DNA of 64,000 nucleotides from Paracoccaceae bacterium. GTDB taxonomy: Bacteria; Pseudomonadota; Alphaproteobacteria; Rhodobacterales; Rhodobacteraceae. Of the stretch, positions 17,092-28,042 are shown in pieces. The first letter of the stretch is position 1. Every line of letters starts with the position of its first letter. The position numbers were made by a program, and so were the translations under genes. The stretch spans positions 186,001 through 250,000 of the forward strand of contig JANSYL010000002.1 in assembly GCA_024742455.1 (NCBI GenBank). Reading direction: 5' to 3'. Below the pieces are notes generated by a model. The model did no database searches. It was not told the DNA's origin and was given only the letters and a program-made list of their open reading frames with translations.

Positions 17092-17838
17092 ATGAACACC
17101 ACTGCCGCCAGCCTCGATACCGCCGAAGTGGCGAAGTTCGACGCTATGGCCGCCGAGTGGTGGGACGCGCATGGAAAATTCGCCCCTCTGCACGCGATGA
17201 ACCCCTGCAGGCTGGACTACATCACCGCCCAGATCGCCGCCGAATTCGGCCGGGACAGGTCCGCCGACCGCCCTTTCGACGGGCTGCGGGTTCTCGATAT
17301 CGGCTGCGGCGGCGGGTTGGTGGCCGAACCCATGGCGCGGCTCGGGGCCGACGTAACCGGCATCGACGCCTCAGAAACGACGGTGGGCGTGGCCGCAACC
17401 CATGCGGCAGGCCAGGGCCTGAACATCGATTACCGGCAGATCACGGCCGAGGATCTGGCGGCCTCAGGCGCGCAGTTCGATGGGGTGCTCGCGCTGGAGA
17501 TCATCGAACATGTCGCCCAACCGCAGGCGTTCCTGACCACCTGCGCCGCGCTGACCCGCCCCGGCGGCCTGACCATCCTGTCGACGCTGAACCGTACCCC
17601 GAAAAGTTTTGCCGCGGCCATCCTGGGCGCGGAATGGGTGATGCGCTGGCTGCCCAAGGGCACCCATGACTGGTCGAAATTCATCACGCCCGAGGAGATG
17701 GAGGCGATGATGACCACCGCCGCGCTTGACCCGGTAGATCGCAAGGGGATGGTCTTTGCCCCATTGTCGGGGACATGGTCCCTGTCGGACCGGGACCTCG
17801 GCATCAACTACATCGTCACGGCGGTGAAACCGGCCTAA
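17092..17838 (+). CDS. ubiG: Ubiquinone biosynthesis O-methyltransferase
   Basis: SAM-dependent enzyme performing both O-methylations of ubiquinone biosynthesis. 248 aa. Motif I is [40 protein letters not shown] near the N-terminus and [14 protein letters not shown] are characteristic of UbiG. The ATG at 17092 is preferred because GGAAGGG ends six bases upstream; an ATG at 17086 would lie directly on that site. The 3' end overlaps the converging marR gene by 4 bp. Confidence 0.95.
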   Translation: MNTTAASLDTAEVAKFDAMAAEWWDAHGKFAPLHAMNPCRLDYITAQIAAEFGRDRSADRPFDGLRVLDIGCGGGLVAEPMARLGADVTGIDASETTVGVAATHAAGQGLNIDYRQITAEDLAASGAQFDGVLALEIIEHVAQPQAFLTTCAALTRPGGLTILSTLNRTPKSFAAAILGAEWVMRWLPKGTHDWSKFITPEEMEAMMTTAALDPVDRKGMVFAPLSGTWSLSDRDLGINYIVTAVKPA

Positions 17839-18281
17839 TCCTCGCCGTTTTCCATGCGCATCCGCATGTCGCGGATCACCGGCAGGGCCGCGCGCACGCG
17901 GTCCGGTCCGATTTCTTTCACCGTTTCCGACAGGATCGGGGCGATGGCAGCCAGCGCTTCCTCGCGCGCGCGTAATCCGGCCGGGCTGATCTTGACCAGT
18001 TTCCGCCGCGCATCGTCCCAGTCGGGGCGGATATGGACATACCCGGCCCAGTCGAGCCGCGCGAGCGTGTTGGTCATCGCCCCCCGCGTCACGTGGAAGG
18101 CGCGCGCCAGCTGCGCCGGTGTCTTTTCCTCGCTGGAGCTGGCCAGGTGGTTGAGCACGCCGAAATGGCTCAGCTCCATCCCCTTGGGCAGGGCGCGCGA
18201 CAGCCGGTTCCGGGCCAGTTGGTCGGCCATGAACATCTCGCTGAACAGCGCGACTGAAAGCGGATCATCTGCAGTGGACAT
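17835..18281 (-). CDS. MarR-family transcriptional regulator
   Basis: 148-aa winged-helix regulator. The recognition region is [20 protein letters not shown] and the wing is [16 protein letters not shown]. The start is taken at MSTADDPL (18281); an upstream ATG at 18290 is possible. A near-perfect TCAA-N8-TTGA palindrome lies immediately upstream, so autoregulation is likely. It converges on ubiG and precedes grxC divided by only 57 bp, but the genes it controls beyond itself cannot be told from sequence. Confidence 0.85.
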   Translation of the reverse strand: MSTADDPLSVALFSEMFMADQLARNRLSRALPKGMELSHFGVLNHLASSSEEKTPAQLARAFHVTRGAMTNTLARLDWAGYVHIRPDWDDARRKLVKISPAGLRAREEALAAIAPILSETVKEIGPDRVRAALPVIRDMRMRMENGED

Positions 18282-18289
18282 GGTCGGCA

Positions 18290-18305
18290 TCAAGGCGCGC
18301 GTTGA
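18290..18305. promoter_or_regulatory. Possible MarR operator
   Basis: tcaaggcgcgcgttga is a 16-nt palindrome with a single mismatched pair (TCAA-N-GCGCGC-N-TTGA), immediately upstream of the marR start. Position and TTGA half sites are typical of MarR-family autoregulatory sites; no experimental basis. Confidence 0.4.
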
Positions 18306-18338
18306 CGCGCGCGGCAAGGGGCCTCGGCGTCGCGGGGA

Positions 18339-18596
18339 TCAGCCGGCCAAAAGCGGGTCGAGCTTTCCGTCGCGCTCCAGCGCGGCCATGTCGTCATAGC
18401 CGCCGACATGCGTGTCCCCGATGAAGATCTGCGGCACGGTGCGGCTGCCGGGCGCCCGCGTCGTCATTTCCTGACGCCTCGCCGGGTCGGCGGCGACATC
18501 GAACTCGGCAAAGCTGACGCCCTTCTCGGTTAGAAGACGCTTGGCGGCATGGCAGTAGCCGCAGAGCGGTGATGTATAGATCTCGACGGTCTGCAT
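18339..18596 (-). CDS. grxC: Glutaredoxin 3
   Basis: Small cytoplasmic thiol-disulfide oxidoreductase using glutathione. 85 aa, standard length. The dithiol active site reads CGYC (YTSPLCGYCHAAKRLL) rather than the usual CPYC. The TVP cis-proline motif (SRTVPQIFIG) and GGYDD loop for glutathione binding are present. The ATG at 18596 is chosen because GGGGAG lies about eight bases upstream; the frame opens 21 nt earlier. It follows comF on the same strand by 37 bp, probably as an operon. Confidence 0.93.
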   Translation of the reverse strand: MQTVEIYTSPLCGYCHAAKRLLTEKGVSFAEFDVAADPARRQEMTTRAPGSRTVPQIFIGDTHVGGYDDMAALERDGKLDPLLAG

Positions 18597-18633
18597 CCCA
18601 TCACTCCCCGAAAACACTTTCTGAAGACAGGAC

Positions 18634-19359
18634 TTAAGGGTCTTTGCTGACCCGTGCCAGAGCCATCACGCGGATGGGACCATCGGTGACCTGCGCGCAG
18701 GCCTGCGCCGCGGCGCTGAAGGTCGCGCCCGACGTCATCACGTCATCGATCAGCACGACCGCGCGCCCTGACAGGCGGTGCCCGTGTTTCGGGTGCGGCG
18801 CGATCGCGGCTTCGAGGTTTTCGAACCGGCCGTCCCTGTCGCGCCCGTCCTGGGTGCCGGTCGCGCGGCAGCGCAAAAGGGCATCGGCGGCGACGCTCAG
18901 CCCGGTCTCGCGCGCCAGCGCCCGCGCCAGAAGCGCCGACTGGTTGAACCGCCGCGCTGCCAGCCGCCGCCAATGCAGCGGGACCGGCACCAGCAATGGA
19001 TCGTCCTCCCAGAACCCGCGCCCCGCGCGCGCCATCCAGGGCCCGGCGGCCCGCGCCACATCGGCCCGGTCCCCATGTTTCAGACCCAGAACCAGACGCC
19101 GCCCGACGCCCCGGTAGGCCATCACCGCACGGCCCGCATCCCATGGCCGGGCAACGCTCAGGCAATCGTCGCAGATCAGGCGTTCATCGGGCGCGGCGGC
19201 CCCGGGCAATCCCACCCCGCAGAGGTCGCAGACCGCGCCGAGAATGAAATCGGTCTCGGCCCAGCAGGCCCCGCAAAGGGAGAAATCGGCATCGATGCGC
19301 GCCCCGCAGGACAGACATTCGGGCGGAAACACCGCCTGGACCAAGCTTTGCAATCGCAT
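18634..19359 (-). CDS. ComF-family phosphoribosyltransferase-like protein
   Basis: 241 aa. The N-terminal cysteine clusters CLSCGARIDADFSLCGACW and CDLCG...CDDC form a probable double zinc ribbon; the C-terminal type I PRTase motif is VVLIDDVMTSGATFSAAA. ComF proteins are required for DNA uptake in some bacteria and related to purine salvage PRTases; the exact role outside competent bacteria is uncertain. The gene is divergent from the methyltransferase-hemH pair and upstream of grxC. Confidence 0.9.
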   Translation of the reverse strand: MRLQSLVQAVFPPECLSCGARIDADFSLCGACWAETDFILGAVCDLCGVGLPGAAAPDERLICDDCLSVARPWDAGRAVMAYRGVGRRLVLGLKHGDRADVARAAGPWMARAGRGFWEDDPLLVPVPLHWRRLAARRFNQSALLARALARETGLSVAADALLRCRATGTQDGRDRDGRFENLEAAIAPHPKHGHRLSGRAVVLIDDVMTSGATFSAAAQACAQVTDGPIRVMALARVSKDP

Positions 19360-19406
19360 TGCGGCTCCCTAGGTTTGAGACCAACCCGTTCCGATGGCAG
19401 GCCCGC

Positions 19407-20279
19407 GTGACCCAGACGCCCCCGAAACTCACCGACCTTCCCGCGCGGCGCGGCGCCTGGGCACGGGCCGATCTGACCCGTGCCGGGTTCCTGCACGACC
19501 TTGCGCGGGCCGAGCTTCAGGAAAGGCTGGCGGATGTTAACAAAACCTTTACCGCACCCGCGATCATCACGCCTTTCCCGGCCGCGTGGGCGGACCTTCT
19601 GCCCGGCGCCCGCTGCATCGTGCCAGGGCCTGTTCTGGACCTTGAACCGGAGCGCCATGACCTGATCATCCACGCGATGGCGCTGCACTGGGCCGACGAT
19701 CCTGTCGGCCAGATCGTGCAATGCCGCCGCGCCCTGAAGCCCGATGGCCTGTTCCTGGCCGTCGCTTTCGGCGGCGAAACCCTGACCGAGCTGCGTCAGG
19801 TTCTGGCCGAGGCCGAAATCGCCACCCTCGGCGGGCTCAGCCCCCGCGTGGCACCGATGGCCGAACTGCGCGATATGGCCGCGCTTTTGCAGCGCGCCGG
19901 CCTGGCGCTGCCGGTCAGCGACCGTGTCACGCAGACCGTGACCTATCCCGATGCCCGCGCCCTCATGCACGACCTGCGGGCGATGGGCGAAGCCAACACC
20001 CTGGCCGACCGGCACCGCAAACCCGCGCCACGCGGGCTTTTTTTGCGGGCCGAGGCGATTTACGCGGTCGGGTTTCCGGCCTTCGGCGACCCATCCCGTA
20101 TCCGCGCCACCTTCGAGCTTGTGTTCCTTGCAGGATGGGTGCCGCATGACAGCCAGCAGAAACCTCTGCGCCCCGGCAGCGCAAAAACCCGGCTTGCCGA
20201 CGCATTAAATGTCACGGAATTTGACCCAAACACCCCAAACGCCCTACATCCCCCGGCAAGCGAGGGACCAAAGCAATGA
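19407..20279 (+). CDS. SAM-methyltransferase-like protein, degenerate motif I (NDUFAF5/BioC-like)
   Basis: 290 aa from a GTG at 19407 (AGG five bases upstream); a TTG at 19359 would overlap the comF start. The post-I region LDLEPERHDLIIHAMALHWA and VQCRRALKPDGLFLAVAFGG resemble NDUFAF5/BioC-type methyltransferases. The glycine-rich SAM motif (LDxGxGxG) normally located before it is absent: the stretch is PGARCIVPGPVLDLEPERHD. It may bind SAM differently or be non-catalytic. The stop overlaps the hemH ATG (ATGA), so hemH translation is probably coupled to it. Confidence 0.78.
   Translation: MTQTPPKLTDLPARRGAWARADLTRAGFLHDLARAELQERLADVNKTFTAPAIITPFPAAWADLLPGARCIVPGPVLDLEPERHDLIIHAMALHWADDPVGQIVQCRRALKPDGLFLAVAFGGETLTELRQVLAEAEIATLGGLSPRVAPMAELRDMAALLQRAGLALPVSDRVTQTVTYPDARALMHDLRAMGEANTLADRHRKPAPRGLFLRAEAIYAVGFPAFGDPSRIRATFELVFLAGWVPHDSQQKPLRPGSAKTRLADALNVTEFDPNTPNALHPPASEGPKQ
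20022..20044 (+). terminator. Terminator-like hairpin inside the methyltransferase gene
   Basis: An all-G/C 6-bp stem (cccgcg / cgcggg, 3-nt loop cca) at 20022-20036 is followed one base later by seven T residues (20038-20044). It has the shape of an intrinsic terminator in the sense direction, yet lies within the coding sequence 230 bp before hemH. It could lower readthrough into hemH, or be a chance product of Pro-Arg-Gly-Leu-Phe codons. Confidence 0.35.
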
Positions 20280-21343
20280 ACATGATGCGCGACGACGCCA
20301 CTGCCCCAGCCAAAAGCCACCTGCCGGCGGACCATCCCAAGGTCAGTTTCGGCAAGGTCGGCGTCCTTCTGGCCAACCTGGGCACGCCGGACCATTACAG
20401 CTACTGGCCGATGCGCCGGTACCTCAACGAATTTTTGTCAGACAAGCGGGTGATCGATTACAGCCCCTGGATCTGGCAGCCGCTTCTGCAGCTCGTGATC
20501 CTGACGAAACGCCCGTTCAGTTCGGGTGCGGCCTATAAATCGATCTGGAACGAGGAGGCCAATGAAAGCCCCCTCATGACGATCACCAAGGATCAGACCG
20601 CGAAAATGGCCGCCATGATGCAGGAGCGTTACGGCGATCAGGTCGTGGTCGATTTCTGCATGCGCTACGGCAACCCCTCGACGAAATCCAAGGTCGATGC
20701 GCTGGTCGCACAGGGCTGCACCAAGATCCTGTTCTTCCCGCTCTACCCGCAATATGCGGGCGCCACCTCGGCCACGGCCTGCGACCAGTTTTTCCGCAGC
20801 CTGGAAAACATCAAATGGCAGCCGCTCGTGCGCACGGTCGAACCCTATTTCGAGCATCCCGACTATATCGATGCGCTCGCGCAATCTGTGGAACGTGCCT
20901 ATGGCGCGCTGGAAACCCGGCCCGACGTGCTGGTGGCTTCCTATCACGGCGTGCCGAAACGCTATCTGATGGAGGGCGACCCCTATCATTGCCAGTGCCA
21001 GAAAACGACGCGGCTGCTGAAGGAACGCCTGGGGTGGGACGATACCGATATCGTGACCACCTTCCAGAGCCGGTTCGGCCCGGAGGAATGGCTGAAACCC
21101 TACACGGTCGAAGAGGTGGCGCGGCTGGCTGAACGGGGCAAGAAGCGGATCGCGGTGATCGCGCCCGCCTTCTCGTCCGATTGCATCGAGACGCTGGAAG
21201 AGATCAACGAGGAAATCCGCGAAAGCTTCGAAGAAGCGGGCGGGGAAGAGTTTACCTACATCCCCTGTCTCAACGATGACGACGCCCATATGCGTGCGCT
21301 GGCAACAGTGGTCGAAGACAATCTCAAGGGCTGGCTGGACTGA
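20276..21343 (+). CDS. hemH: Ferrochelatase
   Basis: Inserts Fe(II) into protoporphyrin IX, the last step of heme synthesis. 355 aa. The N-terminal GVLLANLGTPD is the family signature; SYHGVPKRYLMEGDPYHCQC contains the metal-site histidine; FQSRFGPEEWLKPYT and VIAPAFSSDCIETLEEI complete the active-site region. The ATG overlaps the previous stop, so it is translationally coupled to the methyltransferase-like gene. It converges on mutT. Confidence 0.97.
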   Translation: MNMMRDDATAPAKSHLPADHPKVSFGKVGVLLANLGTPDHYSYWPMRRYLNEFLSDKRVIDYSPWIWQPLLQLVILTKRPFSSGAAYKSIWNEEANESPLMTITKDQTAKMAAMMQERYGDQVVVDFCMRYGNPSTKSKVDALVAQGCTKILFFPLYPQYAGATSATACDQFFRSLENIKWQPLVRTVEPYFEHPDYIDALAQSVERAYGALETRPDVLVASYHGVPKRYLMEGDPYHCQCQKTTRLLKERLGWDDTDIVTTFQSRFGPEEWLKPYTVEEVARLAERGKKRIAVIAPAFSSDCIETLEEINEEIRESFEEAGGEEFTYIPCLNDDDAHMRALATVVEDNLKGWLD

Positions 21344-21370
21344 GCCTTGGCGGCGCGGCGGCGCGCGCCG

Positions 21371-21769
21371 TCAGAGCCAGTCGCGCAGGACCGGGATCAG
21401 CGGCAGATCGGCCGCAGGCATCGGATAGTCGCGCAACGCGGTCGGCCTGACCCACGCCAGTTGCTGACCTTCGCGTGCCGTTGGAATGCCCTGCCATTTG
21501 CGGCAGGCAAAAAGCGGCATAAGAAGGTGAAAATCCTCGTATCTGTGGCTGGCGAAGGTCAGCGGGGCCAGGCAGCTTTGCCAGGTGTCGATGCCCAGTT
21601 CCTCGTGCAATTCACGGATCAGCGCCGCCTCGGGCGTTTCGCCGGGTTCGACCTTGCCGCCCGGAAACTCCCAAAGCCCGGCCATCGCCTTGCCCTCGGG
21701 CCGCTGCGCCAGCAGCACCCGGCCCTCGGCGTCGATCAGCGCGACCGCCGACACCAGCACCGTTTTCAC
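21371..21769 (-). CDS. mutT: (Deoxy)nucleoside triphosphate pyrophosphohydrolase, MutT-like Nudix
   Basis: 132-aa enzyme that probably clears 8-oxo-dGTP from the nucleotide pool. Nudix box GGKVEPGETPEAALIRELHEE followed by LG; WEFPGGK and LLAQRPEG precede it as in MutT. The start is a GTG at 21769 overlapping the argJ stop (GTGA); the longer open frame reads back into argJ. The argJ-mutT pairing is common in Rhodobacterales. Confidence 0.9.
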   Translation of the reverse strand: MKTVLVSAVALIDAEGRVLLAQRPEGKAMAGLWEFPGGKVEPGETPEAALIRELHEELGIDTWQSCLAPLTFASHRYEDFHLLMPLFACRKWQGIPTAREGQQLAWVRPTALRDYPMPAADLPLIPVLRDWL

Positions 21770-23052
21770 GACCGGTAGTCCGCGTTGATGTCGATATAGG
21801 CGTGGGTCAGGTCGCAGGTCCATACCGTGTCCGCCCCGTCATCAAGGCCCAGATCCACCCCGATCACCAGCTCCTGACCGCGCATATAGGCGGCGGCGTC
21901 GGCCTCTTTATAGCCGGGGGCCACCCACCCGTTCTCGGCCACCAGAATGTCGCCGAAGCGGATGCTGAGCGTATCGCGGTCGGCCTCGGCACCGGATTTG
22001 CCCACAGCCATGACGATGCGGCCCCAGTTCGGGTCCTCGCCCGCGATCGCGGTCTTGACCAGCGGTGAATTGGCGATGCTGCGCGCCACCTTGCGGGCGT
22101 CATCGCGGCTGACCGCGCCGGTGACGCGGATCTCGACCAGTTTCGTGGCCCCTTCGCCATCCCGCACAAGCTGGATCGCCAGATCGTGCATCACCGCGTG
22201 CAGGGCTGCGGCAAAGGCGCGGCCATCCGGCGTATCCGCACCCTTGACCTGTGCGTTCCCGGCGGTGCCCGTCGCGGCCAGCAGGACCGTGTCCGAGGTC
22301 GAGGTGTCGCTGTCCACGGTGACCGCGTTGAAGGTCGTCTCAACCGCCTCCGACAGCATGGCCTGCAGGGCGGGCTGCGCCACAGCCGCATCGGTGAAGA
22401 CGAACCCCAGCATCGTCGCCATGTCGGGGGCGATCATGCCCGACCCCTTCGCGATGCCCATGATGCGCACCGTCGTCTCGCCGATCCGCGCCTCGGCGCA
22501 GGCCCCCTTGGGGAAGGTGTCGGTTGTCATGATCGCGCGGGCCGCCGACGCAGCACCCGAGGCATCGAGCCCGCCGATCAGGGCGGGGATCGCCGCCTCG
22601 ATCCTGTCGCGCGGCAGCAATTCCCCGATCACACCCGTCGATGCGGTAAAGACCCGCCCCGCCGGAAGGTCCGCCGCCTTCGCCACTGCCTGGGAAAGAC
22701 GAACGACATCCTCGGCCCCGCGTGCACCGGTAAAGGTGTTGGCGTTGCCGGAATTGACGAAGAACGCTGCGCCGCTTTCGGACATGCCCGGCAGGGCCGC
22801 CAGTTTCGCCTGGCAGTCACGTACCGCCGCCGACCGGGTCGAGGAACGTGTGAAGACCCCGGCCAGGGCCGCACCCGGCGCGATGTGAACCAACATCAGG
22901 TCTGTGCGGTTGGCATAGCGCACGCCTGCCGCTGTCGCGGCAAAGCGCACCCCGTCGATCACCGGCAGGTCCGGAAACCGGTCGGGGGCCAGCGGCGACC
23001 GGGCCAGACCCGGTTTGCCGACATTGCCCGCGCCGGAAGCGTCACCCGTCAT
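21766..23052 (-). CDS. argJ: Bifunctional glutamate N-acetyltransferase / amino-acid acetyltransferase
   Basis: Makes N-acetylglutamate and recycles the acetyl group from N-acetylornithine in cyclic arginine synthesis. 428 aa. The autocleavage site is in GMIAPDMATMLGFVFTD, where the Thr following Ala becomes the N-terminal nucleophile of the beta chain. FFVNSGNANTFTG and IMTTDTFPKGA are typical alpha-chain motifs, and ANSPLVKTAIAGEDPNWGRI is the conserved beta-chain block. It follows the parvulin gene by 6 bp and overlaps mutT, indicating a three-gene operon. Confidence 0.97.
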   Translation of the reverse strand: MTGDASGAGNVGKPGLARSPLAPDRFPDLPVIDGVRFAATAAGVRYANRTDLMLVHIAPGAALAGVFTRSSTRSAAVRDCQAKLAALPGMSESGAAFFVNSGNANTFTGARGAEDVVRLSQAVAKAADLPAGRVFTASTGVIGELLPRDRIEAAIPALIGGLDASGAASAARAIMTTDTFPKGACAEARIGETTVRIMGIAKGSGMIAPDMATMLGFVFTDAAVAQPALQAMLSEAVETTFNAVTVDSDTSTSDTVLLAATGTAGNAQVKGADTPDGRAFAAALHAVMHDLAIQLVRDGEGATKLVEIRVTGAVSRDDARKVARSIANSPLVKTAIAGEDPNWGRIVMAVGKSGAEADRDTLSIRFGDILVAENGWVAPGYKEADAAAYMRGQELVIGVDLGLDDGADTVWTCDLTHAYIDINADYRS

Positions 23053-23058
23053 CGCGGC

Positions 23059-23895
23059 TCAGTCGGCGATCAGATCGGTGTTGCGGATCACGCTGACATC
23101 GATCTCGACCTCGGCCATCTCGACCTCGGCGGCATCGGTCAGCTCGGCGATACGCTCATCGACCCGGCTCCGGCGCAGGCTTTCGACGATCTCGTCGCGC
23201 ACCTCGTCAAGGCTGGGCGCGGCCTGTTCGCGTGTGTCGTTGAGCACAAGCACGTGCCAGCCGAACTGCGTTTCGACCGGCGGCGACACCTCGCCCACGT
23301 CCAGCGCGAACGCGGCCTCCTCGAAGGCCGGCACCATCATGCCCGCCGAGAACCAGCCAAGCTGTCCGCCATTGGGGCCCGACGGGCCGGTCGAGAACTC
23401 CTGTGCCAGTTCGGCGAAATCGGCGCCTTCAGCCAGCTGCGCGATCAGCGCCTCGGCCTCGGCCTCGGTTTCGACCAGGATGTGCGAGGCGTTGAGCTCG
23501 GTCACCGGTTCGGCCGACCCGAACACGGCGTCGTATTCGGCCGCGATCTCGTCTTCGGTGATGTCCTCGGACGCGATCCCGTCAAGGAACATCGACGCCA
23601 GGAACGCGCGCCGTTCATTCTCCAGCCCCAGTTCCATCCGCGTGGTGATATCATCCTCGGCCACGCTGGCGATGACCTGCTGCTGGACCAGTTGCTCCAG
23701 CATCCCGTCGAACAGAACCTGGTCGGGCAGTTCCTGGTATTGCTCGGGCAGCATCGCGCGCATCGCGATAAGGTGGCCGACGGTGATTTCCTCACCGTTC
23801 ACTTCGGCCAGAACGGTATCGGCGGTGACATCCTGGGCAAGCGCCGGGGCGGCAAGAAGCGCGGCGAAGGCTGCGCCGGTCAGATACGATTTCAT
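23059..23895 (-). CDS. Periplasmic parvulin-type peptidyl-prolyl isomerase
   Basis: 278-aa folding factor of the envelope. The start at 23895 begins a signal peptide (MKSYLTGAAFAALLAAPALA) and has AAGGA upstream; the open frame extends 48 codons further but without homology-like features. A SurA_N/trigger-like helical region (residues about 25-125) is followed by the parvulin domain (NASHILVETEAEAEALIAQL; GGQLGWFSAGMMVPAFEEA; FGWHVLVLNDTR). It is divergent from secA, an apt neighbour for an export-related chaperone. Confidence 0.9.
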   Translation of the reverse strand: MKSYLTGAAFAALLAAPALAQDVTADTVLAEVNGEEITVGHLIAMRAMLPEQYQELPDQVLFDGMLEQLVQQQVIASVAEDDITTRMELGLENERRAFLASMFLDGIASEDITEDEIAAEYDAVFGSAEPVTELNASHILVETEAEAEALIAQLAEGADFAELAQEFSTGPSGPNGGQLGWFSAGMMVPAFEEAAFALDVGEVSPPVETQFGWHVLVLNDTREQAAPSLDEVRDEIVESLRRSRVDERIAELTDAAEVEMAEVEIDVSVIRNTDLIAD

Positions 23896-24110
23896 GATGC
23901 GGGAATCCTTTGGCTGCGGCGGCGTCCAGCCGCCTGCGTTGACAGTCCATGGACCGCCCCTTATGTGCCTCAGCGGCGCTGTATCGGGGTCTCGGCCGTC
24001 TTTCTCGCGGTTGATAGACCGGCGCGTCAGGCCGAACAACCCGGATACACCACACGATTGCTTGACGCGCGGCCAGACGCCGGTCGCGGCACAGGGAAAA
24101 GGGCGGCAGC

Positions 24111-26819
<2,709 letters not shown>

Positions 26820-26883
26820 CCCTGCACAAGCGGACCCGCCGGTGACCCGTCTCCTTGAAAACGGCACAATTCCGAACTGATTG

Positions 26884-26903
26884 ATGCCCCAAAGCGGGGG
26901 CAT
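26884..26903. other. Stem-loop downstream of secA
   Basis: atgcccc (26884-26890) and ggggcat (26897-26903) form a 7-bp stem with a 6-nt loop between the secA stop and the ribosome site of the next gene. There is no T-run, so termination is doubtful; it may mark an mRNA processing or stability point. Confidence 0.45.
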
Positions 26904-26934
26904 GCCCATCCTGTCGATGTGCAGGAGGACAGAC

Positions 26935-28020
26935 ATGTCTGTCGCGAAAATGATCATGCGGGGTCTTTCGCTGGCCATGCTGGCCGGGGGTGGCGCCGTT
27001 GTCGCGGTGCAGGGCGGCCTGATGGCAGGCGGCGGAAATACGCGGGGCGGGGCACCCGACACCTCCGCCGCGACGCTGTTTTCCGCCTCGACCGCGGAAA
27101 CCGCCGGGTCCGGGGCCCAGGTCACCCGCGCGGCCACCGTCGGCCCGGCGCTGTTCACGACGGCGCCGGTTGCCCCGGCGTTGCCGGTGACCTCCTCGGC
27201 CAGCCTTGTCAGTCTGCCCGATGCCGAGCCCGCCGCCGCGCCGGTCACGACCGCGCCCGACCTGCCCGCAGCCCTTGCGGACGCGGTGATTCGCGCCGTG
27301 GTGCGCGACACCGATCCCGAGGTCAGCGATTTCGGCCTGCCCTGTGACGTGACCGTCAGCGCAAGCGCGCTGCCCGGGGCGCTGATTGCCGTCGATGTCA
27401 TGGCGCCCTGTCAGCCCGAAGCGCGGGTCCTGATCGAACATTCCGGCCTGACGCTGACCGGTCGCACGGATGCGATGGGCCTGATGGTGATGGATCTTCC
27501 CGCGTTTCAGTCGCCCGCCTACCTGACGGTGCGCCTGCCCGAGGGCGACAGCCGCAACGCGCTCGTCCACATCCCCGACCTCGACGCCTTCGACCGGGTC
27601 GCGGTGCAATGGGAAGAAGACCGGCAACTGATGCTGCATGCCATCCCCGAGGGCACGGCATTCGGCGCCCCTGGCCATATCTGGCAGGAAGCGCCCGGAT
27701 CGCTGGACGATGCCGTCACCGGCAGATCGGGCGTGCTGATGAACTTGGGCAGCGCCGAAGTCGATACGCCGATGCTTGCGCAGGTCATCACTTATCCGCG
27801 CCGGGCGCTGACCGAGGCCGCCCCCGTGGCCCTGTCCGTTGATGCGCCGATCACCGATACGACCTGCGGCAAACCCGTCGAGGCCCGCGCCATCGAACTG
27901 GCCCGGTCCGGCGAGGTCGAGGTGGTGCCGCTGAACCTGACCCTGCCCGGATGCGATGCGGTGGGCGACTATCTGGTGTTGCAAAATCTCTTCGCGGACC
28001 TGACAGTCGCGCAGAACTGA
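26935..28020 (+). CDS. Exported hypothetical protein downstream of secA
   Basis: 361 aa; I do not recognise a domain. The ATG at 26935 has AGGAGG seven to eight bases upstream. A signal or anchor segment (IMRGLSLAMLAGGGAVVAVQ) is followed by an Ala/Thr/Pro-rich linker (residues about 35-115) and a C-terminal beta-rich domain with CDVTVSASALPGALIAVDVM, RVLIEHSGLTLTGRTDAMGL and paired cysteines (Cys in TTCGKP and LPGCDAVG), suggesting an oxidised periplasmic fold. Proteins of this kind follow secA in related genomes and are sometimes called translocase, apparently from position alone. Confidence 0.65.
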   Translation: MSVAKMIMRGLSLAMLAGGGAVVAVQGGLMAGGGNTRGGAPDTSAATLFSASTAETAGSGAQVTRAATVGPALFTTAPVAPALPVTSSASLVSLPDAEPAAAPVTTAPDLPAALADAVIRAVVRDTDPEVSDFGLPCDVTVSASALPGALIAVDVMAPCQPEARVLIEHSGLTLTGRTDAMGLMVMDLPAFQSPAYLTVRLPEGDSRNALVHIPDLDAFDRVAVQWEEDRQLMLHAIPEGTAFGAPGHIWQEAPGSLDDAVTGRSGVLMNLGSAEVDTPMLAQVITYPRRALTEAAPVALSVDAPITDTTCGKPVEARAIELARSGEVEVVPLNLTLPGCDAVGDYLVLQNLFADLTVAQN

Positions 28021-28042
28021 CCCCTAAAGCCTTCTTGCCGGT

